DNA of 64,000 nucleotides from contig NC_135721.1 in assembly GCF_964656455.1 (NCBI RefSeq), positions 54,450,936-54,514,935 on the forward strand. Direction: 5' to 3'. A model generated the notes under the pieces. The model did no database searches and was not told the DNA's origin. It was given only the letters and a program-made list of their open reading frames with translations. How positions within the stretch are numbered: position 1 is the first letter of the stretch; each line of letters starts with the position of its first letter. The stretch comes from Halichoerus grypus. Taxonomy: Eukaryota; Chordata; Mammalia; Carnivora; Phocidae. The position numbers and the translations under genes are program-made. Shown piece by piece: positions 1-9,917 of this stretch.

Positions 1-1437
1 TTACTTTCTGGAGAAGCAAACATCAAGAGGTGAGCTACTTATATCTTGATATATGATAAGATTCCTCTTCCATCTTTCCTTTTCTCAATTGAATTAGAAG
101 TGTCCCTAGTAAATATGAACTCTGGATTCCTGGTACAGGTCAATGGATGCTGCTCACAACTAACAAAAGAAAAAACATACTGCTTCCACGCTTACTAACT
201 CAAAAGCTCAATGAGGCATCCTTTCTTAAAAAGAGAATCTTAAGTACCAAAATGTTTTACCCTCCCTAGAAAAAAGGAGCTGTAATCTAATCCACTACCA
301 CTCCTCCCCCCCACCCAAATTTGTAGCTGAAGGAATGAAGTTCAGAGGGATGTAAAAAAATCCTCAGTGTAGAGCCTTCTGGAGCTCTTCCCAATACACC
401 ACCCTGGTTCTATTTTTTTAAACGTTGTTTTCATTTGAAACTAGATTCATGCAGCTTGCTCATGCAGAATGAGAATGGAAAAAAAAAAAGTTAGGGTCTG
501 GAAAGGAAAAGAAAGATTAAATTAAGAGTTCTGATAGGATGTAGCCATCATGATCTAATGCACCACGGGCAGCCCAGCTTCAGGGAATACCAACCTTCAA
601 GGGCTGGAGCTCCCGAAGACAGCCGGCACTCAGCTGGTCGTGTTGCTAGCCTCATGTTGCCTCAGTGTCTCCCATAAACTCAGCTGATGCTATTTAGGCT
701 TTTCTTTTTTTTTTTAAACATGCGGCACAGGAAATTTTTCCTCAATGCATGTAAGAGCTGTTTGATTCCCCAAAGAAAAAGATCTGGCAAGTCAGTTAAG
801 AGGAAAGTAGAAGCACCGAACACATGAGCACATTTTAACAATGTCCAAGTGTAACTTTTATTGCCAACAGTAGACTTGCACTGGAACTTGAAACGCAGCC
901 CAAATGCTAAAAGCAGTTGTTTTTATCTGTGAGGAGAATGTTGTGGTTTCATTCTAAGATGAGTCACTTTGTTCTGATTTATCCAGTTAGTAAATGTAGC
1001 TGATTTGTTTTCATTAGGGAGTTGAAAGTTTGTTTTTGTTTGTTTTGTTTTTATTTTTGTAACAGTAAAGAAAACTATTAGGTCTGGTAAGAAAATGAGG
1101 AAACAAAATTTTATTGAAATGCTCAATGAAGATAAAGCCAAGATGTCACCTGCCATGTACAATGAAGAGGGCTTGGAGTCTTGGCATTAAGAGGGAAACT
1201 TGGGAATTCAGAAGCCTAGTACTCTGCTGTCAGCATCTGACAGCATCTTTACAAGGCTATCTTGGGTTGCCAAATCAGAAAACTAAGCCTTTTGTGCGGT
1301 GTGATCTTCATTTTGTCCAATCTATTAAATGATTTCATGATCGGATATAAGTGACATTTATACATTTGCTAAAAAACTTCAAGTTTTTCTAGGCCTACTC
1401 TGCAGAACTAATTAAACCAAAGGATCAGTTAACTCAT
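1..1437. other. Unique noncoding sequence
   Basis: I recognise no gene and no transposon here. There are short A-rich and T-rich runs (near 480 and 700) and a T/G-rich run near 1030-1060. Short open frames on both strands match no family I know. The part around 540-700 is somewhat richer in GC and in CpG than its surroundings, without reaching CpG-island density. Confidence 0.6.
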
Positions 1438-1510
1438 CAGTCTGATGAGAAATATTTACTGAGTGCTTACTACCTGTAGGCATTTTAGGGGTCAGCTGAT
1501 GCTATGACTT
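1438..1510 (-). repeat. L2 LINE 3'-end fragment
   Basis: The stretch resembles the reverse complement of the L2 3' end, whose antisense reads 'tttattgagtgcctactatgtgcc' in family copies; here 'atttactgagtgcttacta' is visible near 1453. Only a short piece remains, so the call is tentative. Confidence 0.35.
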
Positions 1511-1909
1511 TGCTGGCAGGCAGACACTGTGACCAAAGAATTCAGCCACATTTATATTAAAGCTGTCAAATGTTTCCTATGCCTTTCATACCGAACAAAT
1601 TACAGCCATTACAATGGCATTTTTCCCCCATTAACTTATTTTTCTTCTTATTCTTTAACCTAAAGAAATAGTGCATGATACAGAATTTTAAATGTATATA
1701 TTTGCAAGACCAAAACCATCTACTTGAACAATTTTTTCTAACAGACAATTTCATCATATATAGATGATCTTCTATTGATATATAATATACAGGTTTTATC
1801 GGGTAATAAATATTCACTGAAGTAGAAACAGTGCTGAGCCATCCATGAACTGGGTCAACATATTTGAAGACATAAAGTGATCAGGTGCCATTCAGAATTT
1901 TCATTTAAA

Positions 1910-2165
1910 TCTGCTGTGTTGGAGGGACAGTAGATCTAAGCTAATTTCGAGACCGTAAACAATTTACTCAGATAGAAAAAAAAAAAAGGGCAAACAAAAC
2001 TGCTCAAACCATTGTTGCCCACGGTTGTTTTTCAAGCCCCCCGGGATTGCCCATGCAAGGTGAACGGTATTTTGTCTTAAACTTAGTGGAGTGGATTGTC
2101 ATTGTAGTGGCTTTTTGTCCATGAAGAATTTATCAGGCTCGCTCTCTGGCTTCCATCCCTTGGCA
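1910..2165. promoter_or_regulatory. Candidate conserved noncoding element
   Basis: This is a repeat-free block with several retained CpGs (near 1949, 2022, 2042, 2065 and 2138) in a CpG-poor neighbourhood. It has no open frame of note. Composition alone suggests possible constraint; I infer a regulatory role only weakly. Confidence 0.22.
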
Positions 2166-3529
2166 GGACAGAAAAGCCTGTTTCAATATCTCTGGGCATA
2201 CCTAATATTTAGAAAGGTAAGGCTGTGTGGCAAACGTGAAAGAGCTCCTCTCTCTATACCCTGATGGCTTTACTCAACCATGTTTCCTCTTTCATCATTT
2301 GTTGGAAAAACCCTTTACTATCTCTTCTTAGTTCCCTGTCCTTTGTTAGCTACAAAGAGCAGATTTTCTTTTGTAAATCCTTAGTAATTAAATGAGCACT
2401 TCAGTGGCTGTAGCCTTCAATGGCTTGTTTCCTAGGTTTTTGCCTTTGACAGTCATATTTTGCAAAGGCCCCTGAGATGACTCGGCATCTTCCCCTACTT
2501 AACACTAAACCAATTGAAGCCCGTGCTCACTGCACGAAGGAGGAAAAGATTCATTAAGGGCACTTCATTAAGGAGCTGAAATGGGACGCTCTAAATGCGC
2601 CTGAACCAACTGCAGTCCAGAGGAGCTGTCTATTAGGAGAGCCACAAAGACAGTTTCGGAAACTGAACTCCAGCTCCAGTGCATCGGATTAGGGAGAGTG
2701 ATGGGATTAGTGTTTAATGACTTGGGGCAGGAGACAAAGGGAATTTCGACAAAGAGGCTTAGATATGGAAGAATTAACACTCTCTATTCCAACCAGGCCT
2801 CTGATGACTTCCAGCATTCTTTTCAGACTCAAAAGCCAAGGGAAGAAGGGAGAAAAAAAAAAAAAAAAAAGATGAGCAAAGCTTTAATACTTTCCTAACT
2901 TTTTTTTTTTATTACAACAACAATGCAGAGGAAATAAAAGAACCCTCTTCAGTCCCTCGCACTTGAAACCTCTTTTAAAAATAAGCATCTACAATTGTAT
3001 GATTAGCGGCAAGGTGAGCTTGCCCAGGGCTTCTAGCATGTGCCAGAATGTCTCTCCGCTTCCCAACGCTAGAGCAAGTCCCAAACCAATGCAGACACGG
3101 AAGCAAAACCCATGGTAGCAGAGGCCCAGCTAAGTGGCTTTAAAAGTGCTTCCCTCTCCGTGGCTGTTTACGTTACAGGTGCAAGCAAAGGGCCAGAGAG
3201 AAACTGCTTCATTGTACAACCTCCTCCCAGCCCCATCTGGCTCAGACTCAAATGATTCCAGTGTCTATGGCCTGAGAAGTGCTTCACGAAACGAGGTGAT
3301 TATCCTGCCTACGTGAGGGGATAACTTTGGAAACGTGCTTGAAGGTTGAAAGTGCTCTTGAAAAAGAATCAAGTCAACTTGGAGCAGGGCAGGCGATGTT
3401 GGAGCTTATCTATAGCATTTCCCCTTGCTTGGACAAGAACACAGTATCATTATCTAAACACGAAGCCAAATTTAAGTGGCTGACCCTGGAGTGGAGTATT
3501 ATTCCTCAGGCTGTTAAGTAAATAGACTC
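2166..3529. other. Unique noncoding sequence with A-runs
   Basis: No gene or transposon is recognised. An A-run lies near 2850-2870 and a T-run near 2901-2910. Small open frames (2568-2780 minus, 3134-3316 plus, 3327-3521 plus) show no domain, signal peptide or family resemblance. The second half is rather rich in CpG for intergenic DNA. Confidence 0.55.
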
Positions 3530-3950
3530 AGAGCACCAAATGCCTCGGAGCAGTAAGTGTGTGATTATGCCCCGCTGCTGCAAATGGCAAAATGCAGGTG
3601 CAAACGTTACTGTAGGCAAAAGTACAATCCAAATAGTGCCGTAAATGAGCTCGCACTGTAAACCAATTCAACATGTCCTTATTTTTAACGGAACTAAATC
3701 ACTTGCAGAAAAGCTGGGTATTCATTTCACGTATTAGCCTTTACGAAATGCTCCTGGAGCAGTTCTAGACACCAAGGTATTATTTAACCCGTGCGGTTTA
3801 GTGGGACAATGGTGGCCCCCTGCCGTAATCCATTCAGGGCCGATACCGGGAGTCAGTGTGAAATTAAATACATTACAGGGAAAGAGCTTAATGCGTTTTA
3901 TAGGCAGTTGTTCATCCACATCAAACTTTAGTTTTTAAAATCCGAACATT
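3530..3950. promoter_or_regulatory. Candidate conserved noncoding element / enhancer
   Basis: This is a repeat-free block with moderate AT content in which I count about 15 CpG dinucleotides between 3541 and 3950, well above the surrounding sequence. It holds homeodomain-like TAAT/ATTA cores (near 3735 and 3885). No reading frame across it looks coding: the 61-codon frame at 3734-3919 (minus) has no recognisable motif. CpG retention with no repeats is what deeply conserved developmental enhancers usually look like; that function is inferred, not shown. Confidence 0.4.
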
Positions 3951-5274
3951 TGATCCCACGACAGGAACCGTGCTTCAAGTCAGAGATTGCCACGCTGCGC
4001 TGCTGGAAGGTGGAAAAGAGGCATAGCCCAGACTTCAGTAAAGGTACGAGTGGCTGAAAGGAACCATTTCCAATCATCTTAGCTTTACTGGGCCACTCGG
4101 ATGCCCAAGGCCTAGGTAGCATTTGATCAAGTCGCTACAGGGCTCAGACCTGCATTTATTGCCCTTACTTCTCTGCTAACATTTTTGCTTGAAAGATGGA
4201 TGTTTTTCCAGCATAGCGGAACTCCCTTTTCTCATAGCTAAATTGAAGTAGGGTATACTGGGCTTCCCTCACCTCACTCCCAGTCCCTCTTGACCCCAAC
4301 ATGGTCTAGAAGTCTGTTCTTTGTTAAACTGAAAATGTGTAGAAATTTTTATAGAGATCTTCAGCTATATAAATAGCTTTGAAAATTGTTGTAACTTTAA
4401 AAACAGGTCAAAAAGGAAATTGAACAGCTAGTGAGTTTCATACCATCCAGTCAGCTTTTTGAAGGTCCGCATTGGCCTTCCTAGTAAATGGCTGCTTTTA
4501 TTGTACCATTTTCTTGACGCAGCTTTTAATAGAAAAGGGGCTTTGGTGGAATTTTCTGATAGAACGTCAAATATATCGCTACTGGCTCCTGCCACCACAT
4601 TCAGACGTCAAGAGCAGTTATTGTCCTGGGAGTGTGACCTGCATGCCATTGCACTGCTTGCTGAGCATCTGATTCTCCATGAATATTGATGGCTTCCTCA
4701 GATGAGTGGTGACCCCCATGTGGTTCCCAGGCAAGTTCCTGAACTCTCTGGGCTCACAGGTGGATCCTGTGTCCTCATAGATGGTGGCTTTGTGTGTTTG
4801 GAGCCTTCAGACTAAACTCTGCTTCTTTGGGTACAAAAGTTTATCAAAAAGCTCTCTGCTGTATCTTTTTTATAAAGGAGGACAAGGGTTTGTTTATGGC
4901 TCTTTAAAATATGGTGAAACTTAGAAGTGATTTTTCCTTAGTATTGTATTGGAAGTCTAAGAACTTAAAAGCAGTGATTCTTAACCTTGGATGGGGGGGC
5001 AGGAGGAACAATAAAATTATTGCTAGGGGTCCAGTAATCCACTTGTGTAAGCATTTTCTAGAACCTGAATAAATAATGTTGTCACACATAGACTATTATT
5101 TTTATGATAATGTCTGTAGATGCTATTATGATTAACACATTCAAAGTTATTTGAAAAGGTTTACTGAGATTACAGTCATTTTTATCATTATACGTTTTCT
5201 CAAGCCATACCAAGAGTTCAACTCATATCACATAGGTGTCTGAAACTTTTTTGTGGAGGTTGGACGGTTTGATA
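3951..5274. other. Unique noncoding sequence
   Basis: No gene is recognised. A short stretch near 4971-4990 ('cagtgattcttaaccttgg') resembles the terminal inverted repeat of a hAT-type DNA element, but I cannot find a convincing second end. Open frames at 4459-4689 and 4472-4672 overlap in different frames and match nothing known. Confidence 0.5.
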
Positions 5275-5760
5275 GAGAATTCTATCAATGCCAGTAATAA
5301 AAACCCAACTCAAAGTAGCCAAAGCCAAAAGAAAAAGTACTGGCTCAGGTAGCTCAGAGACATGTGGAGCTCTGTTTGCCTTTGCTTGGCTTCATTCTCC
5401 GGCAGGACTGTCCATGGGGTAATGTGAGGGTCATGGTCCTTGCTACATGATGACACAGTCCTAAACTATTGTGAACTCAAGACAGACTTTATGCCAGCTT
5501 CCATATCAAGCTCCAAAACAGAATTCAGATTGCCCAGCCCTACTTCATGGGTCTATCTCTGGACTAAACCACAGGGGTTAAGGTGAAGAAGGCAATATGA
5601 TTGGTCAGCCTGAATCACATGCTCAGTTCTGCAAGAGGAGGAGACGTGGAGTCCCTTGATTTATAGCCCTAGCACAGTCCCATAGAGAGAAGAAGGGGCC
5701 AATTTCCAAACAAAAAAGGAGGTGATGAACAGACAAGGAATGCTGACTGACTGCAAGAGG
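5275..5760 (+). repeat. Ancient mammal-wide interspersed repeat, family unassigned
   Basis: The start ('aataaaaacccaactcaaa') and later phrases such as 'cttggcttcattctc' match a widespread old mammalian repeat that I know by sequence but cannot name with certainty. A second, shorter copy of the same kind lies at 8195-8420. The copy is strongly decayed. Confidence 0.4.
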
Positions 5761-5875
5761 GTTTCTCATATTTATACTTATATTTACAAGGCTTGGGAAT
5801 CGCTATTCTAGAGTTATTATTTTTGACATTTTAACTAGGATCTTCCAACAAGAATTAGAAGTCAGCTAAGCACAA

Positions 5876-6077
5876 ATGAGACCATTGGGAATACCCTGGG
5901 AGGCACTGTTTTTTGCAGCCAGTCCCAGTGGTGGTTTGTGTACCTGCATGTGCTTCAGAGGGAGAAGAAGAATCACGTGTTGGAAAGGCAGCTGCCAAAA
6001 GAAAAAGATCCAAATTTCCTTAAAATTCAAATCTCAATTCTTTCCTGTAAGTTTCAGGCAAAACAAAATAAACTCTA

Positions 6078-6142
<65 letters not shown>

Positions 6143-6226
6143 ACCACCACCACCACCATCACTGCCACCAAATTGATACAAGCTACAAGGGTTAATTCCA
6201 AAAAGACAGAAAGTATTTATTTCTAA
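5876..6226 (+). other. Open frame through a microsatellite, not a gene
   Basis: A 116-codon frame runs through this interval, but its C-terminal half is only the translation of the CT/CA/CAC microsatellite (serine-leucine and Thr-His runs). The upstream part has no recognisable domain. I treat it as spurious. Confidence 0.7.
6072..6166. repeat. Compound microsatellite (CTCTGT)n-(CT)n-(CA)n-(CAC)n
   Basis: Four simple-repeat blocks follow each other without a gap: a TCTGTC-like hexamer, a CT run, a CA run, then a CAC trinucleotide run ending in CAT/CAC interruptions. The motif changes suggest stepwise point mutation followed by slippage expansion. It should be polymorphic in length. Confidence 0.95.
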
Positions 6227-6614
6227 GTCTCTCCACTAATCTTTAATTATTGTGTACTTTTGGCATGAGTGCCTTGGATAGGGAAGGTCATCCCTAAGAT
6301 CCAGAGCTCTGAATAATATGAGTCTCCTTATTGCTAGGTTTCCAGGTCATGTCTTGCCTCTGCTTTTCTTCCTGGATAACCCATTCCTTTCCAGGAATCA
6401 ATAATTTTGTAATTAGTGCTTATTTCTATTCCTTATGCCCTTCTCCATCAGTCTCTCCACCTTTATTTATCCCTTCTGGCATTACTCCTCATTTCCTTAA
6501 ATTTCCCTGTTTTTTCCCATTCTTTGAAATAAAATCATCTTAAGTCCTTCACCTTTTTCAGCTACAGGCTTGACCAACAGTGCTTTAATGTAAAGAGTAG
6601 ATTACTTTGACTTA

Positions 6615-6655
6615 CAATAATAATGATGATGATGATAATGATGATGATGATGAAA
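6615..6655. repeat. (ATG/ATA)n trinucleotide microsatellite
   Basis: Trinucleotide run of AAT, ATG and ATA units, interrupted by single substitutions, ending in ATGAAAATGAA. It directly abuts the MIR piece that begins near 6656. Confidence 0.9.
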
Positions 6656-6762
6656 ATGAACATGAATTAAGCTTATTATTTCTTAAGCACTCTCTCAATA
6701 TTATCTCATTTAACCCTTACACTGACCCTGTTAAATTAGAATAATAGTTCCATGTTAATTTT
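6656..6762 (-). repeat. MIR SINE, first part (split copy)
   Basis: The text 'tatctcatttaacccttac' and the following bases match the reverse complement of the MIR core. The copy breaks off near 6762 and its other half resumes near 7418, so it was split by the insertion at 6763-7417. Confidence 0.65.
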
Positions 6763-7417
6763 GCAAGGGTTGTTCAGTCTTTGAATCCATTTATGATGTT
6801 TGAGAAATTCCTTATAATATGAATTTTGATGGAATTTCCCAGTATAGAAGCCAGAAAAAGGTCAGATCCTTGTTGCCATAGACTCACTTGCACCTAGGGT
6901 ATGGACACGTGACCTACACTAGGCCAAACACAGAGGTACCTGTTCAGACTTTAAGATAGCTAGAGATACAAAAAGGAGGCAAGCAGATAATTAATTTCTC
7001 GGGTCATGGTGGCAGAGGTGGCTTCAACATTCCATTTCCAGGGTCTGCAGGGGCTGTGTAGTAGGCCGTGGCATCCAGTGTCCAAGGCTAGTAGGAGCGG
7101 TTGATAAACCCTATTATTCAATGTCAGCAGCTCCACTGAGAAAGTCCCTATCCAGCTAACTTTGTGGCATCCTTTTGGCTATGCTTCAGAGCTATTGCCT
7201 AGATCCCTTTCTTCTGCTATTTCTGAGACTGGTTCTCCAGTGTCCTGATGTGTTCAGAAACCTAAAATATAATATAGGTGCTGTTCCTGGAGTTGAGCAA
7301 CACAGAAGCCTTGTCCTTGAGCTCCCTCAGATCTTTGCAATAAATTCCCTCTTACCTAAATCAGCAGCCACAGTTAGTTTATATTACTTGAAACAAAGAA
7401 CCCTGATGGATGCCAGG
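6763..7417 (+). mobile_element. LTR-like retroelement nested in a MIR
   Basis: About 655 bp interrupt a MIR. The final part ('gcaataaattccctcttacc' near 7339, then an 'aaccctgatgga' end) resembles the polyadenylation region and 3' end of old mammalian LTRs, and a second element ending with a similar signature is at 21290-21770. Candidate target-site copies flank it: 'atgttaatttt' at 6752-6762 and 'atgttatttta' at 7418-7428. I cannot name the family with confidence. Confidence 0.45.
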
Positions 7418-7548
7418 ATGTTATTTTAAATTTCATTTTATAGATTTGGAAGCCCAGGCTTAGAGAAACAAATGCATTGTGCAAGGTCAAGCAAATACTA
7501 TCAAAACCAGGCTGACTTGAGAGTCCATATTCATCTACCACCCTTCAT
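7418..7548 (-). repeat. MIR SINE, second part (split copy)
   Basis: This continues the MIR antisense consensus from 6656-6762: 'catttatagatttggaag'-like text, then 'gcaaggtcaagcaaata' in place of the family's 'ccaaggtcacacagctag'. Order and strand fit one MIR split by the element at 6763-7417. Confidence 0.6.
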
Positions 7549-7704
7549 ACAAGGCGGGGAAAAAAGACCATACCAGTAAATGAGATTTGTCTGAATATAA
7601 CTTAGAAAGAGGTAGGTATCCTTGATTAAAGTCTCAATTCTGGCAAAATCTTTCCCAAAGTCACAGTTTATTTGGATAACCTTCTTTTATCTAGAAAATG
7701 AAAA

Positions 7705-7895
7705 GTTTGGTCTACATCAGTGGCTTCTAATTATTGGTGATGGGGTCATAGAACCATGAAAAAAAAAAAAACCCCACCATGAAAGCTATGGATTTCCTTC
7801 TTAGCAAAATGCATATACAAATGTGTTACACCCAATTTCACCGCAAGCCCATCCTTTGATCTCAGTGAATCCCAGGCTGAGAACCCAGAACTAGA
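7705..7895. mobile_element. hAT-Charlie-like nonautonomous DNA transposon
   Basis: The ends are imperfect inverted repeats of the 'cagtggttct...agaacc' type ('atcagtggcttct' near 7708; 'ggctgagaaccca' near 7874). The middle ('tgaaagctatgga', 'aaaatgcatatac') matches an old nonautonomous hAT-type family. There is no transposase coding potential. The subfamily name is uncertain. Confidence 0.55.
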
Positions 7896-7977
7896 TGACC
7901 TCTCAGTTTGGTCCTTCCAAGTAAAATACTATATGATTCCACCGTCTGCATGAATTTGTTATAACGAGTGAGCTCAA

Positions 7978-8030
7978 TTTCTCTCTCTCTCTTTTTCTCT
8001 CTCTCTCTCACAAACACACACACCACACAA
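7978..8030. repeat. (CT)n-(CA)n microsatellite
   Basis: Two CT runs separated by a short T-run are followed by an interrupted CA run. It is similar in make-up to the locus at 6072-6166 but shorter. Confidence 0.9.
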
Positions 8031-8194
8031 TCTCAGGACAGGGGTTTGAGTTAATCACACTCCTTAGTTTTTCATGCAGTATCATCATTAAGACAAGATA
8101 TTTGAGAGGACTGGAGGTCACACAGTATCATGTGACAACTGCCTAAAGGATCTAGGGCTGTTTGGCCTTGAGAAAAGAACACTCAGACATGATG

Positions 8195-8420
8195 ATTTGT
8201 ATCAGTTACTACAAGTAACTGATATTTGCTGCAAATAACTGAAAATCCAACCAAAAGTGGCTTAAGCAATATGACATTTACAATCTCATGTAACAGGAGT
8301 TGGGAGATGAGAGATACAGAGTTGGTAAATCCACCTAAAGACATGGGTTCCTTTCCTCTCTCTGTTCTGGCATCTCACAGGATGTGGCTTGTCCCTAGCT
8401 CCTCAACATAGGGTGGCACT
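8195..8420 (+). repeat. Ancient interspersed repeat, same kind as 5275-5760
   Basis: The phrases 'tgcaaataactgaaaatcca' and 'gtggcttaagcaatatgac' match the start of the same unnamed mammal-wide repeat seen at 5275. The short direct echo 'agttactacaagtaactgat' lies just upstream. It is decayed and truncated. Confidence 0.4.
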
Positions 8421-8454
8421 TCAGCAATTTTTAGGAAAGCATGTTGACTTCTGC

Positions 8455-9345
8455 TTTTAATACTGAGTAACTAATATCAAACTTGCCCTCTCACTGAAAA
8501 CTATAAAACTTGACAAGTAAATAAGGCAATTACATTCAGGTATTAGATGACAGGCATGGGACTGTGATCCTTGAGAGAAGGGAAATATACAAGATGAGCC
8601 ACATTTTCTGCCTGGGAGCACTTTCTTGTTGCAGGACAAGGAAGTAGAATCAAATAGAACAATGGTCTTGCTGAGCTGAGTAAAAAAGGTCAGAGTTCCA
8701 GGCTCCTGAAGTAGCTGGAGTTTCCTGGGTAGGGTACTGGAGAAGAAGAGAGCTGTGCTCAAGGGCATGTAAATTTATGAAAATTCCTTGACTGAGGGCT
8801 ACGCTATGCAGATAAAGGTTGAAATTCCATGAGACATGACAGAGATAAACTGCTGTGGGGATAAAAACTGAGTAGTAATAACAGAGGCTCAGCAGTATAG
8901 GAAGATGTTGGAGTTCTGCCCTAGAAATAAGCAAACAAAAACCAACAACAAAAAAATCCTCTGTTAATGAATAAAACGAAACATAAGAGTGTCAATAAAC
9001 TGTACCAATAATTTGTCTGATAAGACAAACCCAATATGCTTAAAAAGAAGATGATATAATTCAAATATCCTATCACGTATCTTCCAAATCATCTGGTATA
9101 TAATTAAAGATGCTTAAACATGTAAAGAAAAAAATATGACCCACAATCAAGTGGGAAAAGAGCCACAGAAAGAGACCATGAGAGAATTCATATGTTGGTA
9201 GTATCAGGCAAGGATTTTAAAGAAGCTATTATGAATATATTCAAGGACTTAAAGGGAAAGATGGTCATAATGAGTAAACTGATGAGAGAACTTCCACAGA
9301 GTTCACCTGAGTTTAAACCATCCTTTTAAAACATTGATTTCAATA
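8455..9345 (+). mobile_element. L1M/HAL1-type LINE, 5' region
   Basis: Sense-strand text such as 'agcaataagcaaac'-like sequence near 8920, 'aattaaagatgcttaaacat' near 9101 and 'caaggattttaaagaagcta' near 9208 matches the 5' region of old L1M/HAL1 elements. The copy stops near 9345, before any intact ORF. The antisense of a homologous region is found in another L1 at 48300-49400. There is no coding capacity. Confidence 0.65.
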
Positions 9346-9834
9346 AAAAATGGTTTGGTGAGACTTTGGATAATGCTGAGATCTTCCTTCCTGCAAGTGT
9401 TCACATAAATATTCCCAGGTGGGGATAATGTAAAGTAGCATCCAAGCCATAGGTAGGATAACATAAAGGGCAGGAGAGGAGAAGATGGAGTAGGTAATCA
9501 ATAATCACTTCCAACTATCAGAGTCTGTTTCTCTTATAATCACCACTGGGAAAGGGAAATCATTAGACACGCGGGATGAACTGGGCTCTCTGGTCATGCT
9601 GTGTCTCCTTCCTGTTGAGTCCCTACTGTAACAATACTGGAAGAGCAGGAACTGCAAGGTGAGATGAATTAGGTTGTCATGGAGCAATGCAGAGTCAGAT
9701 TTACCTCTAACCACATTGTTAGATGTTACACTTACAAACACCTGGAGTTTACCTTCTCCTGTACTCCTAGATTAGTCCAGCCATGTTCCTAGAAAGTCAA
9801 TGAAACTTGTGTGACCAGACTCAAGTATAGCCAT
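9346..9834. other. Unique noncoding sequence
   Basis: I see no gene or repeat family here. A 78-codon minus-strand frame (9505-9741) has no recognisable features. Confidence 0.5.
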
Positions 9835-9917
9835 AGAGCTTCAAGCTTTGTGTATCAGTACGATGAGTGATTCATAGAAGGTGCCTGGTAAATAGTTGTT
9901 AAATGAATGAATGCATT
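9835..9917 (+). repeat. L2 LINE 3' end
   Basis: The tail 'gtgcctggtaaatagttgtt' followed by 'aaatgaatgaatg' is the characteristic L2 3' terminus in sense orientation. Only the last 80 or so bases are recognisable. Confidence 0.6.

Noticed and set aside
4960..5815. A single hAT element with ends near 4971 and 5800
   Set aside because: The right end ('gggaatcgctattctagag') does not pair convincingly with the left end, and the interval contains a different repeat at 5275-5760.
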